Below, piece by piece: positions 10,841-22,739 of a DNA stretch of 64,000 nt. The stretch is taken from positions 1 to 64,000 of the forward strand of contig JASWJB010000130.1 in assembly GCA_032433595.1 (NCBI GenBank), given 5' to 3'. Position 1 is the first letter of the stretch; the number at the start of each line of letters is the position of its first letter. Origin of the DNA: Conoideocrella luteorostrata. Taxonomy: Eukaryota > Ascomycota > Sordariomycetes > Hypocreales > Clavicipitaceae. The notes beneath the pieces are model-generated. The model worked only from the letters and a program-made list of their open reading frames with translations. It made no database searches and was not told the DNA's origin. A program made the translations under genes and the position numbers.

Positions 10841-11230
10841 CCCGGCGCGCGTGGCAACTCTGCGGCGGGCAGCGCACAACATGCCGGCGGGATGGGTGGT
10901 TTTTCGGTCAGGTTGTGAGCAGAAGAAGGAGGAGGTTGTGAGCAGAAAAACGAGGAGGGTATGAGCAGTAAAAGGAGAAGACTGTGGGCCGTCTCCCTGA
11001 GACTAGGACTACGTCACCTATAGTCATTACTCTCTAGTAGAGTAAAGACTGCAAGGTCTCCATCCTAGTCTCAGGGAGACCGCCCACAGTCTTCTCCTTT
11101 TTCTGCTTATACCCTCCTCCTTTTTCTGCTCACAACCTCCTCCTTCTACTGCTCACAACCTGACCGAAAAACCACCCATCCCGCCGGCATGTTGTGCGCT
11201 GCCCGCCGCAGAGTTGCCACGCGCGCCGGG
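10841..11230. repeat. palindrome 1 (GC-rich arms)
   Basis: Left arm 10841-11009 and right arm 11063-11230 are reverse complements with only a few differences. The 53-bp centre is itself a partial hairpin (TACTCTCTAGTAGAGTA). Both arms share GATGGGTGGTTTTTCGGTCA and the AAGGAGGAGGTTGTGAGCAG repeat, which are absent from palindrome 2. Confidence 0.9.
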
Positions 11231-11575
11231 AGGGCCTTATTTCGCAATTCTTTCCGCTGCATCGTGTGCGCCGGGCTTTTCTGCATTGATTGCGCCAGGT
11301 TTGGTGCCGTTGCGGGCGCTGGCTGTCGAGCTGCGGGCGAGCCCCTGACCGCACACACGCAGGCAGGCAGGCACACAGCCAAGACGCCCACTTACTCTTG
11401 CTTGGAGTACACACATGTATAAGTAAGCCTTGCCAAAGGTCTTGCAAAAAGCAAAACCGTGGTGCGGGAAAATCCGCCAAAAATCCGCGCGGCTGCGCCG
11501 CCATCACGCCGGGTTGGGGCATGTGGCAGCGGCAGTTGGGCAGGGCGTAGAGCATTCGTGTCTGATTCCTTCACA
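11231..11575 (-). repeat. distal part of the mirrored arm
   Basis: Continues the right arm outward and is homologous to 38807-39110, 62932-63215 and, in opposite orientation, 34985-35330. A conserved TATAAG (ACATGTATAAGTAAGCC) lies in it. It ends at GCATTCGTGTCTGATT, shared with 35095-35115. Confidence 0.7.
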
Positions 11576-11671
11576 GTAGGACATTTATTAAAGAGCTTTA
11601 AACTAATAAGCTACAAGTTTCGAGGTACGATTAGAGGGCTAAAGCCCCAACAAGTTATCGCTCTTGGAAAC

Positions 11672-12352
11672 TCAACCAGTCTCCCAGGGTTTGACCGTCT
11701 TTCCTTCTTCGTATTTGCCGCCGACAGGCCTCCACATGAGCCAGAATGTAAATGGGCTAACCTTGGCCTCTATTTCTCTCCATTTGTCGTCCGCGTTGCT
11801 AGTTGTTGGTGCCGTGGCATTCTCCTCAACACATATAAATCTGTTTGCCTCATATAGCGGCTTCCCAGGTAAAGTCGCATCTAGGAAAAACTCTAGCCCC
11901 AGTTCATCCGCCTTCATCATGCCCCAGTTCGTAAATTGCTGCCCAATTCCCCTGCCACGGTAGTCTGGGTGGGTAAAGACGTTGAAGAGATCTCTGGTTT
12001 GCTTCGGAGTAAGTATAACAGATTGCAGGGAGACTGTAAGTGAGAAAAAGAGGGCGGTCTTACGAATATGAGGTCTCTGAGCTGCCTTGTATCTCGGCAT
12101 GCCGTAGTTGTCTAGGGCCGCTTCCACAAACTTACGAGAGCTGTCATCGGGAAACCAAGTGACATCCATTGGATGCGGATCAGCGAATGGGTTCGTCTAG
12201 TGGATATGCCGCGACGCTCCTCCTACTGTTTTGTCGGTTTCAACATTCTTTTGCCAGTAGATTGATGGGTCGTGGGTGTACCACAGCTTGAGCCTTTCGC
12301 TCCCCTCCTGAATGGCCGCCTCGAGAGCCTCGGAGCCAGACCCCATGATTGG
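11672..12352 (-). pseudogene. GNAT-family N-acetyltransferase (broken)
   Basis: The 3' part reads as a GNAT acetyltransferase. It has the acetyl-CoA loop motif in HPDYRGRGIGQQFTNWG, followed by GMMKADELGLEFFLDATLPG. A 72-bp intron (11992-12063) interrupts it. Upstream in the same frame, PIMGSGSEALEAAIQEGSER and LWYTHDPSIYWQK match the usual middle of fungal GNAT proteins, but an in-frame TAG (12197-12199) sits between HIH and TNPFADPHP, where a codon such as CAG is expected. The usual N-terminal beta strand is not found upstream. The next gene is divergent. One nonsense codon plus a missing start make this a probable pseudogene; a late internal start (MDVTWFPDD) would give only a partial domain. 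Confidence 0.75.
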
Positions 12353-12880
12353 TAGAACGATGTGTAGGAACCTTTGTGGAGGGTCCACAACTAGTAGAGG
12401 TTGTGTATTGAGGGCCTGCATGCATACGAAAGATTTTTCGGCAAAATGCACATGCAAACCCCCAGCAAGCCCTACCATGATTGGCCATGTACCCACCAAT
12501 TGTCGGATAACGCATGTATATGTGGACCGGATGTGTGGATACACGGGCTGAGAGACTGTTGTGGGCCAATGTCACGGCGCAATTCATCATGCCAAATTCG
12601 GTTTCATGCGTCTCGCTTGTTGTTCTGTTGGACGTACCCTTGGCCATGTTGGATCTGTTGGAGCTGTTGCGCGTTATATAGCAAGGCAATCAATTAACAG
12701 GGTTGTTTCTGTTAAAGCTGCGTGAACTATCTGCTTCCTTTCTGTATTTCTTCTCTCTCTTTCTCCCCCCCCCAGCCTCTCTCAACTGCTCGTCGGCCTT
12801 GGTCTATCCCTTCCCTTTACATTTGAGTTTAGTTCTGAGTACCCTCTTTCTTGAAGCCGCAGCTCTGCATCTTGGGCAAG
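12353..12880. other. intergenic, possible GNAT 5' relic
   Basis: Should hold the first GNAT exon, but no frame matches the family's N-terminus. A C/T-rich stretch with CTCTCTCTTT and a run of C at 12755-12790 lies upstream of the hydrolase start, a usual feature of fungal promoters. Confidence 0.4.
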
Positions 12881-14086
12881 ATGGCAAACCAAAACAAACA
12901 TGCTCTGGTTTCCCACCAACCACTGAGGCTCTTCTTCCAGCTATCGTACGTCGCCGTCGTTATCTTGCGACTGCCGTACTATGTCGTGGTATCCTTGATC
13001 CCTGCCCTCCGGCCAAATCGGAAGTGGAGCGCGAAGCAGACATTCATGACGCGTATCACCTATCCATTTCTAGATGCCGTTTCTAGGGTAGGTATCACGG
13101 AGACGCTTACTCTGGAACCCGGCAAGGAGGGCAAGAGATTCCAAACGGTCCCGGTGTCTACCAAGGATGTCTACAAGGGACCTTTGGTGTCTCAAACGGT
13201 CAAGCCCGCCAAGATTGGAGGAACCTGGTTTCCCGACACTCCCGGAAGGGACATGTCTTCAAAGACGATAGTGTTCTATTTCCATGGAGGAGCTTTCGTC
13301 CAAGGCGATGGACGAACGGAGCAATGCGGCCCCATCGCCAAATATTTCCTCAAGAAAGGGAGTGCCGATGCCGTCTTCTCGCTGCAATACCGTCTCTCGG
13401 GACACGGGGGCATGAACCCGTTCCCGGCTGCACTGCAAGACGCGCTATCTGGCTACCTGTACCTCCTAGACGACCTCTCTATCCCGCCGACCCAGATCAT
13501 ATTTGCGGGCGACAGCGCCGGCGCCGCCCTCGCGACGGTCCTACTGCGCTATCTCCACGAGTTTGGATCGGCCATTCACGTAGGTAACCCCAAGTGTGCC
13601 GTCCTACTCTCGCCATGGGTTGAGCCTTTCTATTACAACGCGGCAGATAACCCGCACCGCGGCACCGAATTTATCCCTGGCACGTACGGCGGTAAGTTTC
13701 TCTCTCTCTCTCTTTTCTTTTTCAATCTCCAACGCACCCTGGCTTCATACATACCGCAAAGAAGACAACTAACAAAACAAGCCTGGGGCGCGCACACATA
13801 CGCGGGCAACTGCTCCAACCCCAACGCCGATCCGTACATCACGGTACTAGGCAACCCGTTCCCGACGCCCGTCCCCATGTTTGTGAATGCGGGCTCCGCG
13901 GAATTGTTTTTCGAGCGCATAACACAGTGGGCTGCGGAGATGCGGGGAGTCGAGGGCAATGTGGTGGAGCTGCATAATGAGGACGGAGCCGTCCACGACA
14001 CGTTTTTTGTGGGCGAAATGATGGGATTCGAGAAGAGCGCTTGGGAAGTTGCGGCCAAGGTGGCCGAGTTTATTCACAAGCTCTAG
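12881..14086 (+). CDS. alpha/beta-hydrolase fold-3 esterase/lipase
   Basis: 371 residues once a 90-bp intron (13692-13781; GTAAGT donor, CTAAC branch) is removed. The intron length is a multiple of three, so the frame reads through it. Start chosen at AAGATGGCA (12881) rather than the ATG ten codons upstream, because it has better context and gives MANQNKH before a hydrophobic segment (VAVVILRLPYYVVVSLIPAL, residues about 24-43), a likely membrane anchor. The oxyanion motif HGGAF and nucleophile FAGDSAGAALA are typical of the hormone-sensitive-lipase-like family. The catalytic His is probably in EDGAVHDTF; the acid is less clear (GSAELFFE). Probably an ER- or membrane-bound carboxylic ester hydrolase; substrate unknown. 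Confidence 0.85.
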   Translation: MANQNKHALVSHQPLRLFFQLSYVAVVILRLPYYVVVSLIPALRPNRKWSAKQTFMTRITYPFLDAVSRVGITETLTLEPGKEGKRFQTVPVSTKDVYKGPLVSQTVKPAKIGGTWFPDTPGRDMSSKTIVFYFHGGAFVQGDGRTEQCGPIAKYFLKKGSADAVFSLQYRLSGHGGMNPFPAALQDALSGYLYLLDDLSIPPTQIIFAGDSAGAALATVLLRYLHEFGSAIHVGNPKCAVLLSPWVEPFYYNAADNPHRGTEFIPGTYGGKFLSLSLFFFNLQRTLASYIPQRRQLTKQAWGAHTYAGNCSNPNADPYITVLGNPFPTPVPMFVNAGSAELFFERITQWAAEMRGVEGNVVELHNEDGAVHDTFFVGEMMGFEKSAWEVAAKVAEFIHKL

Positions 14087-14335
14087 TTGTGTAATTATCT
14101 GCGGTAACGCCGCCGACGGGACCGGTACGAACAGCAGCAAGCGGGAGTAGACACAGACAGAGTAGTAGCAGCCCAGGTAGCTGAGGTCACTTTATAACAT
14201 AACCAATTTTATTGGGTCAACAAGACGATTGCTGCAACGTGCTTGGAATTGGCGGAAGCTTTATAGCCATGCTTGTTTCACACTACCCATACGTTGGATT
14301 GCAACGTTAAAGCACCTAGTGGAAGTCCAAGAAGG
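14087..14335. other. 3' flank of the hydrolase
   Basis: No gene seen. Ends at the target duplication of the solo LTR. Confidence 0.4.
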
Positions 14336-14537
14336 TGTTGGAATCCTGCCGCCAAGCACACAATAAGAGCACGGAAGCGAGTCACGCGGTCACCTTTCGG
14401 CCAACCCTATTTATACGAGTATCGTAGGCATCGTATCTTGACTTGTTTTTCCCCTCTTAGATAGACAGAGATAATTATCAATATATTGTATTTGAAGCCG
14501 ACAATCTAGATCGTTGCACAACCCTGTGCAACCCACA
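14336..14537 (+). mobile_element. solo LTR, family A, with perfect GAAGG duplication
   Basis: 202 bp from TGTTGGAATCCTGCCGCC to GTGCAACCCACA, flanked by GAAGG at 14331-14335 and 14538-14542. Best-preserved copy of family A in the window: TATA-like TATTTATACG, GGTCACCTTTCGGCC block and a TTGCACAACCCTGTGCAA inverted repeat near its 3' end. Confidence 0.92.
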
Positions 14538-14821
14538 GAAGGATAGAAAAGTCAAATGATCGTTGGCACGGTAATCGCATGGAAAACTACAAGTCATCGA
14601 AGGCCCCCCCCTCCCTCATACTTGGAACTTAAATGGTCAGCCAAAATTGTTTGAACAGGTTGAAATTTGCACAGGTATCATCTAATTCGACTTCCAGCGA
14701 TCCATGCCGCCAGTTTCAGATTGTCGGTCGGGTCTGAGGCACTCTGACTGGCCGCGTCTCTTAAACGTTACCAGGAGTACTCATATTAAAATACCCCAAA
14801 GCATTCTGGTCGCTAGCTCAT

Positions 14822-16698
14822 TCAAGACTTTACATTTAGCTGCTTAATGCGACCGAGAAGGAACTCTAGCTGTCTGTACGCTGCTGCCGGCGTGTACCGA
14901 GGCATTTCTAGGAAGAGTGGGGCTCAGCGGACCATCCAAGGTAAAAATTTATGAGCTACGAAAACCGAACTTACCGTGGCCGGCCGCATTAATCGACACA
15001 AACGTAAGACCTCGTTCCGTGTGAGCTGTTCCTTGAACTCCCATGCCGGTCTCAACGGCAGAGTTATTCCCAGCGGTTCCTTCGTCGAACGATCGAGCTT
15101 CGTGTGGAACCCAGAACGGTTCTACTGGTGCCTTCTGAAATCCCTTTTCCCCATTCCACGTCATGTTCTGAATTGTAGCCAAGGTCCCATTGACTGATAA
15201 TAGGTAGTCCAACCAACCGTGGCTAATCATGGTGTTGTTAGTTCGTTCAATGACGCTTCGTAGAGGACCCAAGGCGCTGGGTTGTGGACCTAACGCATCT
15301 ATACCAGGGAATCCTCCCCAGGCGAAGCCTGCGTGAGCCTTGAAATCCGTTTTTGGAACGTGAAGCAACCTTTGCACGTCCGGCCGGTTAAAATAACCAC
15401 CCGGACCGTCCTGCATCACACTCTTTGGGGAGGGGCATACATCCGTCAAATGGTACACGTTGAAGCACGGGTTCGCTTCAAAAGCAGCCTTCAGTCCATG
15501 ACTCCAGATCCCGCAACCGGGCTGGTCGACATGGGGAGCAGCTAGGAAGTCCTTGGGCGGGGGATATGTTAGGGCCTCGGCTAAAAAGGCAGTATAGCCA
15601 CATTTCTCAGCTCTCTCATTCATCTCCGACACAAATGTGTCGTTGAGACCGATGGATTTTTGGTATTTGGTCAGCATGGCCGCAGCCGGAGCTGAAACTC
15701 ACATTCGTTTCGTCAGCAAAATAGCTTGACTGGGTGGAGGGCCAGTGGGAAGTCTGGTGATAAGTAAGCTCAGGATGACTTACCCTGCTGCAAAACGACA
15801 TAAGAGTTGATGACAGAGTCGATGAGCTGAATCCCTCTGACATTGAAGTGCGTCCTGTCTTGATCATCCAGCATCCGTGACGCAATATACGGTATCATGT
15901 GACCGGCATAGCTTTCGCCTGTGATGTACACTTTTCGACCCTCGAGGCCAAAAGTTTCAACAAAGTTTTTGTACCAACTAGCGAACTGTTCTGCTACATC
16001 GATGACATCCTTGACATCACCGGAGCTTGGGGAGAACCCAGTTCCCGCAGGCTGGTCAACGTAGACGACATTGGTCAAGTTGGCCCACGCATAAGGATTC
16101 GGTACGGGCTTCTGGGTGCCTGGTTGCCAAAGAAACGGGCCATGGCCCAGCAACATGCCATTCATGGAACTGTCTCCCGGGCCGCCATTCAGCCATATAG
16201 TGACCTGCAAGTGGTCAGCTTAAGGACTTGAACCTCAACAGCATTAATGCTCTTGTTTTTTGTGTGGCAAGCGTGCTTTCTCTTGGTGATGGAGGAGGAT
16301 TCATCATACGTCATCGGATGCCTGGGGGTTTTTAGACGGAAAGAACCAGAAAAATAAACTTGAATTAGACGAAGAGGATTTTTGGAGAAGACCTGCATAG
16401 GATTCTCCCACGTCGAAGTTGACCTCGGGGATAGAGGTGCCATCAACGAAAAACCCTACACAAAAAAAAACCCAGTGTTAGTACCGTCTCATACAAACGA
16501 GGCTGTAGTTTACCAACTTCGAGTCTTCTCATTCAAATATCGGCATTTCGCTGTCTTGGTAGCTACAGGATTGCTTGTGCAGCTCGTGAAATGACCAACA
16601 ATCGATTGGACGGCTTGGACGGCTTGGTGCTGGCTCTGCAAGGTTCGGGCTTGTGCATAAGCTACCAGAACCGAGAGAACGCACGTTGATACCTTCAT
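14822..16698 (-). CDS. secreted serine carboxypeptidase (S10)
   Basis: Five exons (16518-16698, 16310-16455, 15784-16204, 14975-15691, 14822-14907) total 517 codons. The product has a signal peptide ([17 protein letters not shown]), [12 protein letters not shown], the oxyanion motif [11 protein letters not shown], the nucleophile TGESYAG, the acid in HGWLDYLL and the catalytic His in AGHEMP, which is completed only by splicing the last intron. The last three introns have GT-AG ends with good phase. The first needs a GTTGGT donor (16517); the nearby GTAAAC donor would break the frame. Releases C-terminal residues from extracellular or vacuolar peptides. GPGDSS replaces the common GPGCSS or GPGSSS. 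Confidence 0.88.
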
Positions 16699-19467
16699 GG
16701 TGACTCTTTAACAGCAAAAGGACTATAAGAGTATGGAAGAAATGCCCACGAGCAAGGCCGATGAACAGGAAAGGAGCGCCGTTAAGAGCTATTAATATAG
16801 TTTTCTCTTCGAGGCCAATGCAATATTATCACTTCTTTTAGTGTATTTTGAAGATGGAAGCTAGTTACACCACCGCCACATTAGGGCCCACTACGTAGGA
16901 GATTGTAGGGATTGCACAAAGGGGCTGAGTTAACCGCGGAAGCAGGCGTAGTGGACATCATAGAACCTGGCTTCTATTGCATAACCTTCAGCTCTGTTAC
17001 TGTCTAACTTCCTAAGCTTGGTGCATTGAGGGGTGATGTCTGGTACATTTTCAATTAATTATTACAGTCTGTCAGAACTCGAGGTTACCTGAACGCTGGA
17101 CTCAAGAGCCCTGTCACATCTTAATTTGAGAACTCACCAGCTTGGGAGCCCACTAGTCCCGATTTTAGTGCGTTGGGTAAAAGGCCTGGCCTATATTTTC
17201 TTTAAATAGCTTGCAAATAAAAATTGTTTGCGTTGTCGCACGACTCGGTTCGGGGGCGGGGCTTAGCTGCTAGCCGAGAGCTTAATTGAGGGTCTGATTC
17301 AGAAGAATGTCCGTTAACATGAACAGGTTCCACAACCGGCCCATAAGTATAGCCATGAAGTTCCGTGTTGCGGCCCCGGTAGATCAAGCCGATAGATAGC
17401 ATGCAGGGATGTGCACTTTGATCTTGGTATCATTCAAGCGGGTTTCGAGTACACGGACCATCTTTCTTTCCCCCTTAGGCGATACATTCTTGCAACTAAA
17501 GAACCTGCGCCACGGAAAAGTCCTGAAATTTCGAGGACTGCTCATGGTGGAGATTTATGTGTGCCACGCCCCACAATGGAGCGGGGTTATATGACTTGGC
17601 CTGGGGTTTTGCAGGAAAACCGGATTTCCTAAGGCCCCGTGCGCCGCAGAAACATGGTAGAATACGAGATTATGCCCAAGCACCCAGAAAAAGAGCTAGT
17701 TAAGCGGTTGAGCCAACGGTTTACATGGCGCAGCAGAACTTAGTTGCATGTCGTGATAACAGCTGTTAAGTAGCTCGTATCTCAACTGCCGACCAGCTGG
17801 TAGTAGTTTCAATGCTTCCATTGGCCAAGCGGTTCAACTGCCTAAATAGGGCTATAGATATTTAAGAAAAGCAAGTTTGCTACGAGTCGGTAGCGTACGT
17901 GGCGTACGCGGAGGTCTAATGGTTGCTGTGACTTTGCAACTTGGAAAAACCAGCCAAGTTCTTCTTCCAGCTCTGGGTAATACTGTACTGAAACGTGGAA
18001 GAAATTTAACTAAGAGGAAGGTAGTAAAAACTATAGCAATGATGCGAGCTATGACCAAAGAGTACACGTGTTAAGATCGATCGCTATTGTTTTGATTCGA
18101 ATCTCTTGAAGAATCGGAAAAGGATGATAGAGCAGCTGATAAGGCTCGAACTACTCTGTAGCATAATCTGGCTGCCGTCGCTGTCCATTAAAGGCGGGGG
18201 GATGGGCAGAACGAAACAGCACAAACTTCGAATGTATGAGTCGCCATGGCGCGATTGACCAGTCTTGAAGCATACGATTGCCTTCCTCAATTGGTAAAGG
18301 CTATGTAATTCGGAGTCCCACTCACACGGTGTGCTTGTCTTCGTATCAGGAGCCGATATGACGTGTAAGCTGGTGGCTTAGCCGCCATAGTTTCCTGTAC
18401 TCCGTACCTCAAGTCAGCATAATAAAGCGCCATCCAAGTTTGAACTAAATTAAAAAAATAAGACGCCTCGGGAATTGACTTCCTGATCCAAGCACGACGA
18501 TGTAAATAGTACGAATCGTCTCTTCTCACTTTGATTAGTTTCTGATGCAATTCGTAGGCCATCGTTAACAGGCCTAACCCAGTGGCACCATATATACCAG
18601 CGACCCAAATGTCAGTGTGAGTAAGATATCTGGATTCTAAATGTTCAACGCGTATTTTGCGTCAATGGGGTTAATTTTAGTTAGTAGTAGATAATACGGT
18701 CACGCAAAGATTGGACTCGCTAGAGCTCGGGCATGATAGGGGGACAGGACTACTTCAGTTTTAGCAGCACACATCTCGTGACCATGCACACTGTTACCGT
18801 GATCGCCCAGGTGCAATACGGATAAATGCCACTCTATGTCGTCACAGGCATTACGCATTCATTGCAGTGGCACCTCCTAAAGGAAGGTGGTTTACATACG
18901 TATGCAGCCCGTACTATTTTCTCGTATCTTAGCATACCGAACTAATATTGAATTAGAGGCACCTGCCCATCGAAGAAGCCTCTTTCCTGCTTTTGAGACG
19001 GTACTTTTGTCTTAATTCTATAGATGGAAGCTCTGGAGTAGACCTAGTCTGGGCTCACGACACAAAATCCATCCGTGAGACTTACTTGCCATCTGATGGG
19101 GTTGGCAATGACGAATAATTGCTCCAATGAGCTCGCTTCAAATCTCATGTAACTGAGAATGGGAAGATCTCACCCGCACTAGTCCTAATTATTAGCTGAT
19201 GCAGACACAATGCTCCCTCAAAACCGTAACTGGTATTTAGTGTCGCAGCAATACAGACTAGGATTCCTACCTGTATTAAGGGGTCTTAGTTGTAATCTAT
19301 GAGAAGATGCTTTTCCAAGGCAAGGTAATCTGAGACAAGTATAAGAACGTGTCCGAATCCATTTTATTGTTCTGCTTAAGCATGCTTTGCGTCCTCCTGA
19401 TAGCTCAATTACATCTTACCCTCCGCACCTAGTATCTTTATTGTATTGACGACAAGAACTTGTTATC
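16699..19467. other. 2.8-kb interval without recognised genes
   Basis: Only short frames. The longest minus frame (18287-18562) has normal amino-acid composition (YYLHRRAWIRKSIPEASYFF) but no recognised domain, and could be a small hypothetical protein. Moderately A/T-rich, no repeats of the window's main families. Confidence 0.35.
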
Positions 19468-22185
19468 ATGAGAGGCAACGTCATCTTTGCTGCAGTGTTT
19501 CTCGCTGGAGTCGCTGGTTTTGCTGCTGCTAATAGCTGCAATGCCGACAATTGTCTGCGAGCCATGAGAGCAACTCAGCATCCTGGACAGTTGGATCATG
19601 CCAAGTCTTTCTGTACCACCTATATGTCTCCCGCGAGCACTGTTGTCTCGGCCGCCATTCCATCTTACGCTGTGGATGATTGCAAGGACAATCAAAATGG
19701 ACCGTTGTCTTTAAGAGTTTCTAGCGCCTGTTCCTGCATCATGGAGGCAACGACTACTGGTCGGAAAGGCACGCCAACTATCACACAATCAGTGACAAAA
19801 TCCCTTCACCCCTGTGCTGAGGTCGGCGCATCTTGGTCTCAGCAACGTGAGACAGCAACAGGTAAGCTTAAAGCACAATGCTTGATCATATACCTGCAAT
19901 TGTAACTTCCCTTATATATTCCGGGTTGCTAAATGTTACTCATTGTTGGTGGTGTAGTTTTACCAACTGTGGCTGCGTCTCTCGCCTATGAGTGCCTGAA
20001 ATCCGTTCCAATTGTCAAAGAGAATGCCATTAAGCTTGTCGATGGCATTAAACCGATTCTCGAGTGGCAAAGTGACACCGCATATAAGAAAGACCCTCCG
20101 AAAGGCTATTTCTACCCCGGTTATGACATGTTTGGTAACCTTGCTGAGGTTAGATCAAATTTGGAGTCTGACAAATATTCTGGTGAATACGAATTCCAAG
20201 CCGACTTGTTCAACAAACTTACCGCTCCTAGCTGCGACGGTCACTTTAGTCTCGTAGCAGATCTGCTGACAGTGGTTTTATGGACACGCCAACCTCTCGC
20301 CATTGTTTCCATCAGCGAGGACGGTGACTCCTTGCCGGTTATTAAATTACAGAGTGAGTAATGGCTTGTCAAACCTGTCCGCAGTTGAAGATACCGCTTA
20401 TCAATTAGCACGTGTGTAACTAATCCCGTTGAAATGAAGGAAGTTGTTGCAAACCCCAAATCTGCTCAGGTCATTGCAAAGATAAATGGTATTGAAGCCT
20501 CGAAGTACGTTGAGGACACTGCCAACCTGGCCCCTGACTTTCAGGACGTCGATGCCGCCTATAACTCCATGTTCTGGTCTAAAGCTACCTATCGAAGCTA
20601 TAAATCTTTGGGGAATTTCGTCGGTGGCGGCCGAGGTGCATTTATACACCATGGTACTACTACAAACATCACTTTCGCCAACGGCACAACTATTGAGCTG
20701 GAGAATAAAGCTGCCATTTTTGGTAACATGACTGGCGTCGTGGACGGGCCTTCCATGTACGAGAAGTTCTGTGTGCCGCAAAAATCTACCAACAATGCAC
20801 TTTTAAGATCATCCAATTTACCAAAAGCGATTGAAGAGAATATTTTCCCAGCCCGCAATCGCCATGGTATCGAGGCATTCAGCACAACGACTAATGTTAC
20901 CATTCCAGGATATCCCGACCCGGTGATTGCTACCAAGGATGGTATTGTTTCAGGCTATTATCTCAAGGGCCACGGCTACGAAACCATCGCTGTTTTATCC
21001 GTGCGCTCATTCAAATTCAATGATAAAGTTTCCAGCTCCGCCGACTTTCAAGCTGTTATTAGCGATTTTTTGCGAGAGGCTCGAACAGCCGGCAAGACTA
21101 AGCTTATTATCGACTTCCAGAATAATCCTGGTGGTTATATCCTGCTTGGTTATGACCTCTTTCGCCAGCTCTTTCCATCAATCATACAAGACGGATACTC
21201 TAGATGGAAACTGAACAATGGATTTCTTGCTATATCTCGTCTTGTTTCTGAACATGCCGAGGATGAAGACCTTGCTTCTAGGCCAAATCCTGCAAAGCCG
21301 GACCCTGACTACAAAACCCTGCCAGCTACTTGGTTCAACTACCGCTCTGATTTGAATCTCACTAATCAAAAATTTTCAACCTTTAATGATAAGTTCGACC
21401 CTCACCTCTACCAAGACACAGACTATTCAGCCCTGATGAGATGGAATCTCAGCGATCCCCGCATAACTACTAACAAGACCACCGGCATTGGCATTCAGAT
21501 CTCGGGCTATGGCAGTCGCTCGAATCTTACCCAATATTTTGAAGCCGAGGACATTGTACTACTCCATGATGGATTGTGCTCATCTACTTGTGCTGTAGCA
21601 TCTGGAGCACTTCGACTTCAAGGTGGTGTGAAGTCTATTGCTATGGGTGGTCGTCCTCGGCCGGGACATATGCAGGCAATTGGTGGTATCAAAGGCGCCC
21701 AGTCGATTAACCTCTACGACATCCACAACTTTGCTTACCTCACCTCCGTGCTTACTAATGATACCAACATTCAGAAAGAGCTGGCTCGGTACCGTGATTT
21801 GAACCTACTAAATCGATTAGTTGTACATGGCTTTTTCGGTTTAAACGGCCGCGACCAGATCCTTCACAATAATGTAAACGATGGCATTCCGGCCCAGTAT
21901 GTTTACGAAGCGGCTGATTGCCGTCTGTATTGGACTGCACCGATGATTTCTGACATCAACGAGGTCTGGAAAGCTGCTGCCAATTCAGCATTCAATAATG
22001 TCAAGTGCGCCGCGGGATCCATATCCAGATCTAAGCATCGTCGTACAAATCCCGTGCCTGTGCCCCGAAGCACCCCTTCTAAGAGACTATCAGATTCAGT
22101 TGATAACACTCCGGTTACGCATGATAGATTGTGGGAGGCAGTTCACAACCAGGAGGCAAATGTATTCCAATTAGCCATGGGATGA
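19468..22185 (+). CDS. secreted S41-family (CPAF/tail-specific-like) peptidase
   Basis: Three exons (19468-19861, 19958-20357, 20409-22185) give 856 residues. Signal peptide MRGNVIFAAVFLAGVAGFAA, then a Cys-rich N-terminal region (CNADNCLRAM, CSCIM). The S41 core shows KLIIDFQNNPGGYILLGYD and, around the probable nucleophile, LLHDGLCSSTCAVASGAL. Ten or more N-X-S/T sites fit secretion. The first intron (96 bp) is clear. The second is less sure: a GTAATG...TTAG intron of 51 bp keeps the frame, whereas the better-looking GTGAGT donor does not. Relatives include the S41 peptidases of dikaritin clusters, but many fungi carry them outside clusters, and no DUF3328 or precursor gene is adjacent. Confidence 0.85.
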
Positions 22186-22739
22186 AAAATGTCACGAGAA
22201 ACTTGCCGCCGGAGGAGTCCATCAAGGATGCCCCCCGGCTTGGCAACACAGCACCGTACGATAGGACACGCAGCTTCAAGGGATTCCTCGACTTGGTAGC
22301 GAAATATAATCTATAAGAAGAGGTCTTAATCCCCGTCATATCGCTAGATTACAAGGACAGTTCCACCATGAGATCCCGACTTCCAGTCCCGTAGCTGCTC
22401 TCACATAGTGACATAAATAATGACACCATGTTCACGGTACAAGCGACTATAGACTTGGTGCGGTTGCGTTATGTGCCTTTGCATACGTGTAACGGTGCAA
22501 TTTGCAACAGTGGTAATTAGCAGGAAAAGATGGATTTAATTGAAGTAGATGGAGAGACTTGAAAGTGACGAATTCTGACAACGATAATGATGATGATGAT
22601 GCCCTCTGAAGAGCACTATAACCCTTACATATAGTCCTTCAGCAACTGGAACATTTACTCGTGTTCTAGTGGCCTGAGGCCTACACTCCTTGGCATCGTG
22701 CCACCTGCTTTCACTATTGTACGAATCTGGCTAATACGA
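22186..22739. other. 3' flank, no gene
   Basis: Contains a short (GAT)n run at 22585-22602. Nothing else recognised. Confidence 0.4.

Noticed and set aside
19468..22185. Dikaritin (ustiloxin-type) RiPP cluster with the S41 peptidase and the repeat protein at 50 kb
   Set aside because: The two are 28 kb apart, no DUF3328 or tyrosinase gene lies between them, and the repeats are full Cys domains rather than short core peptides.
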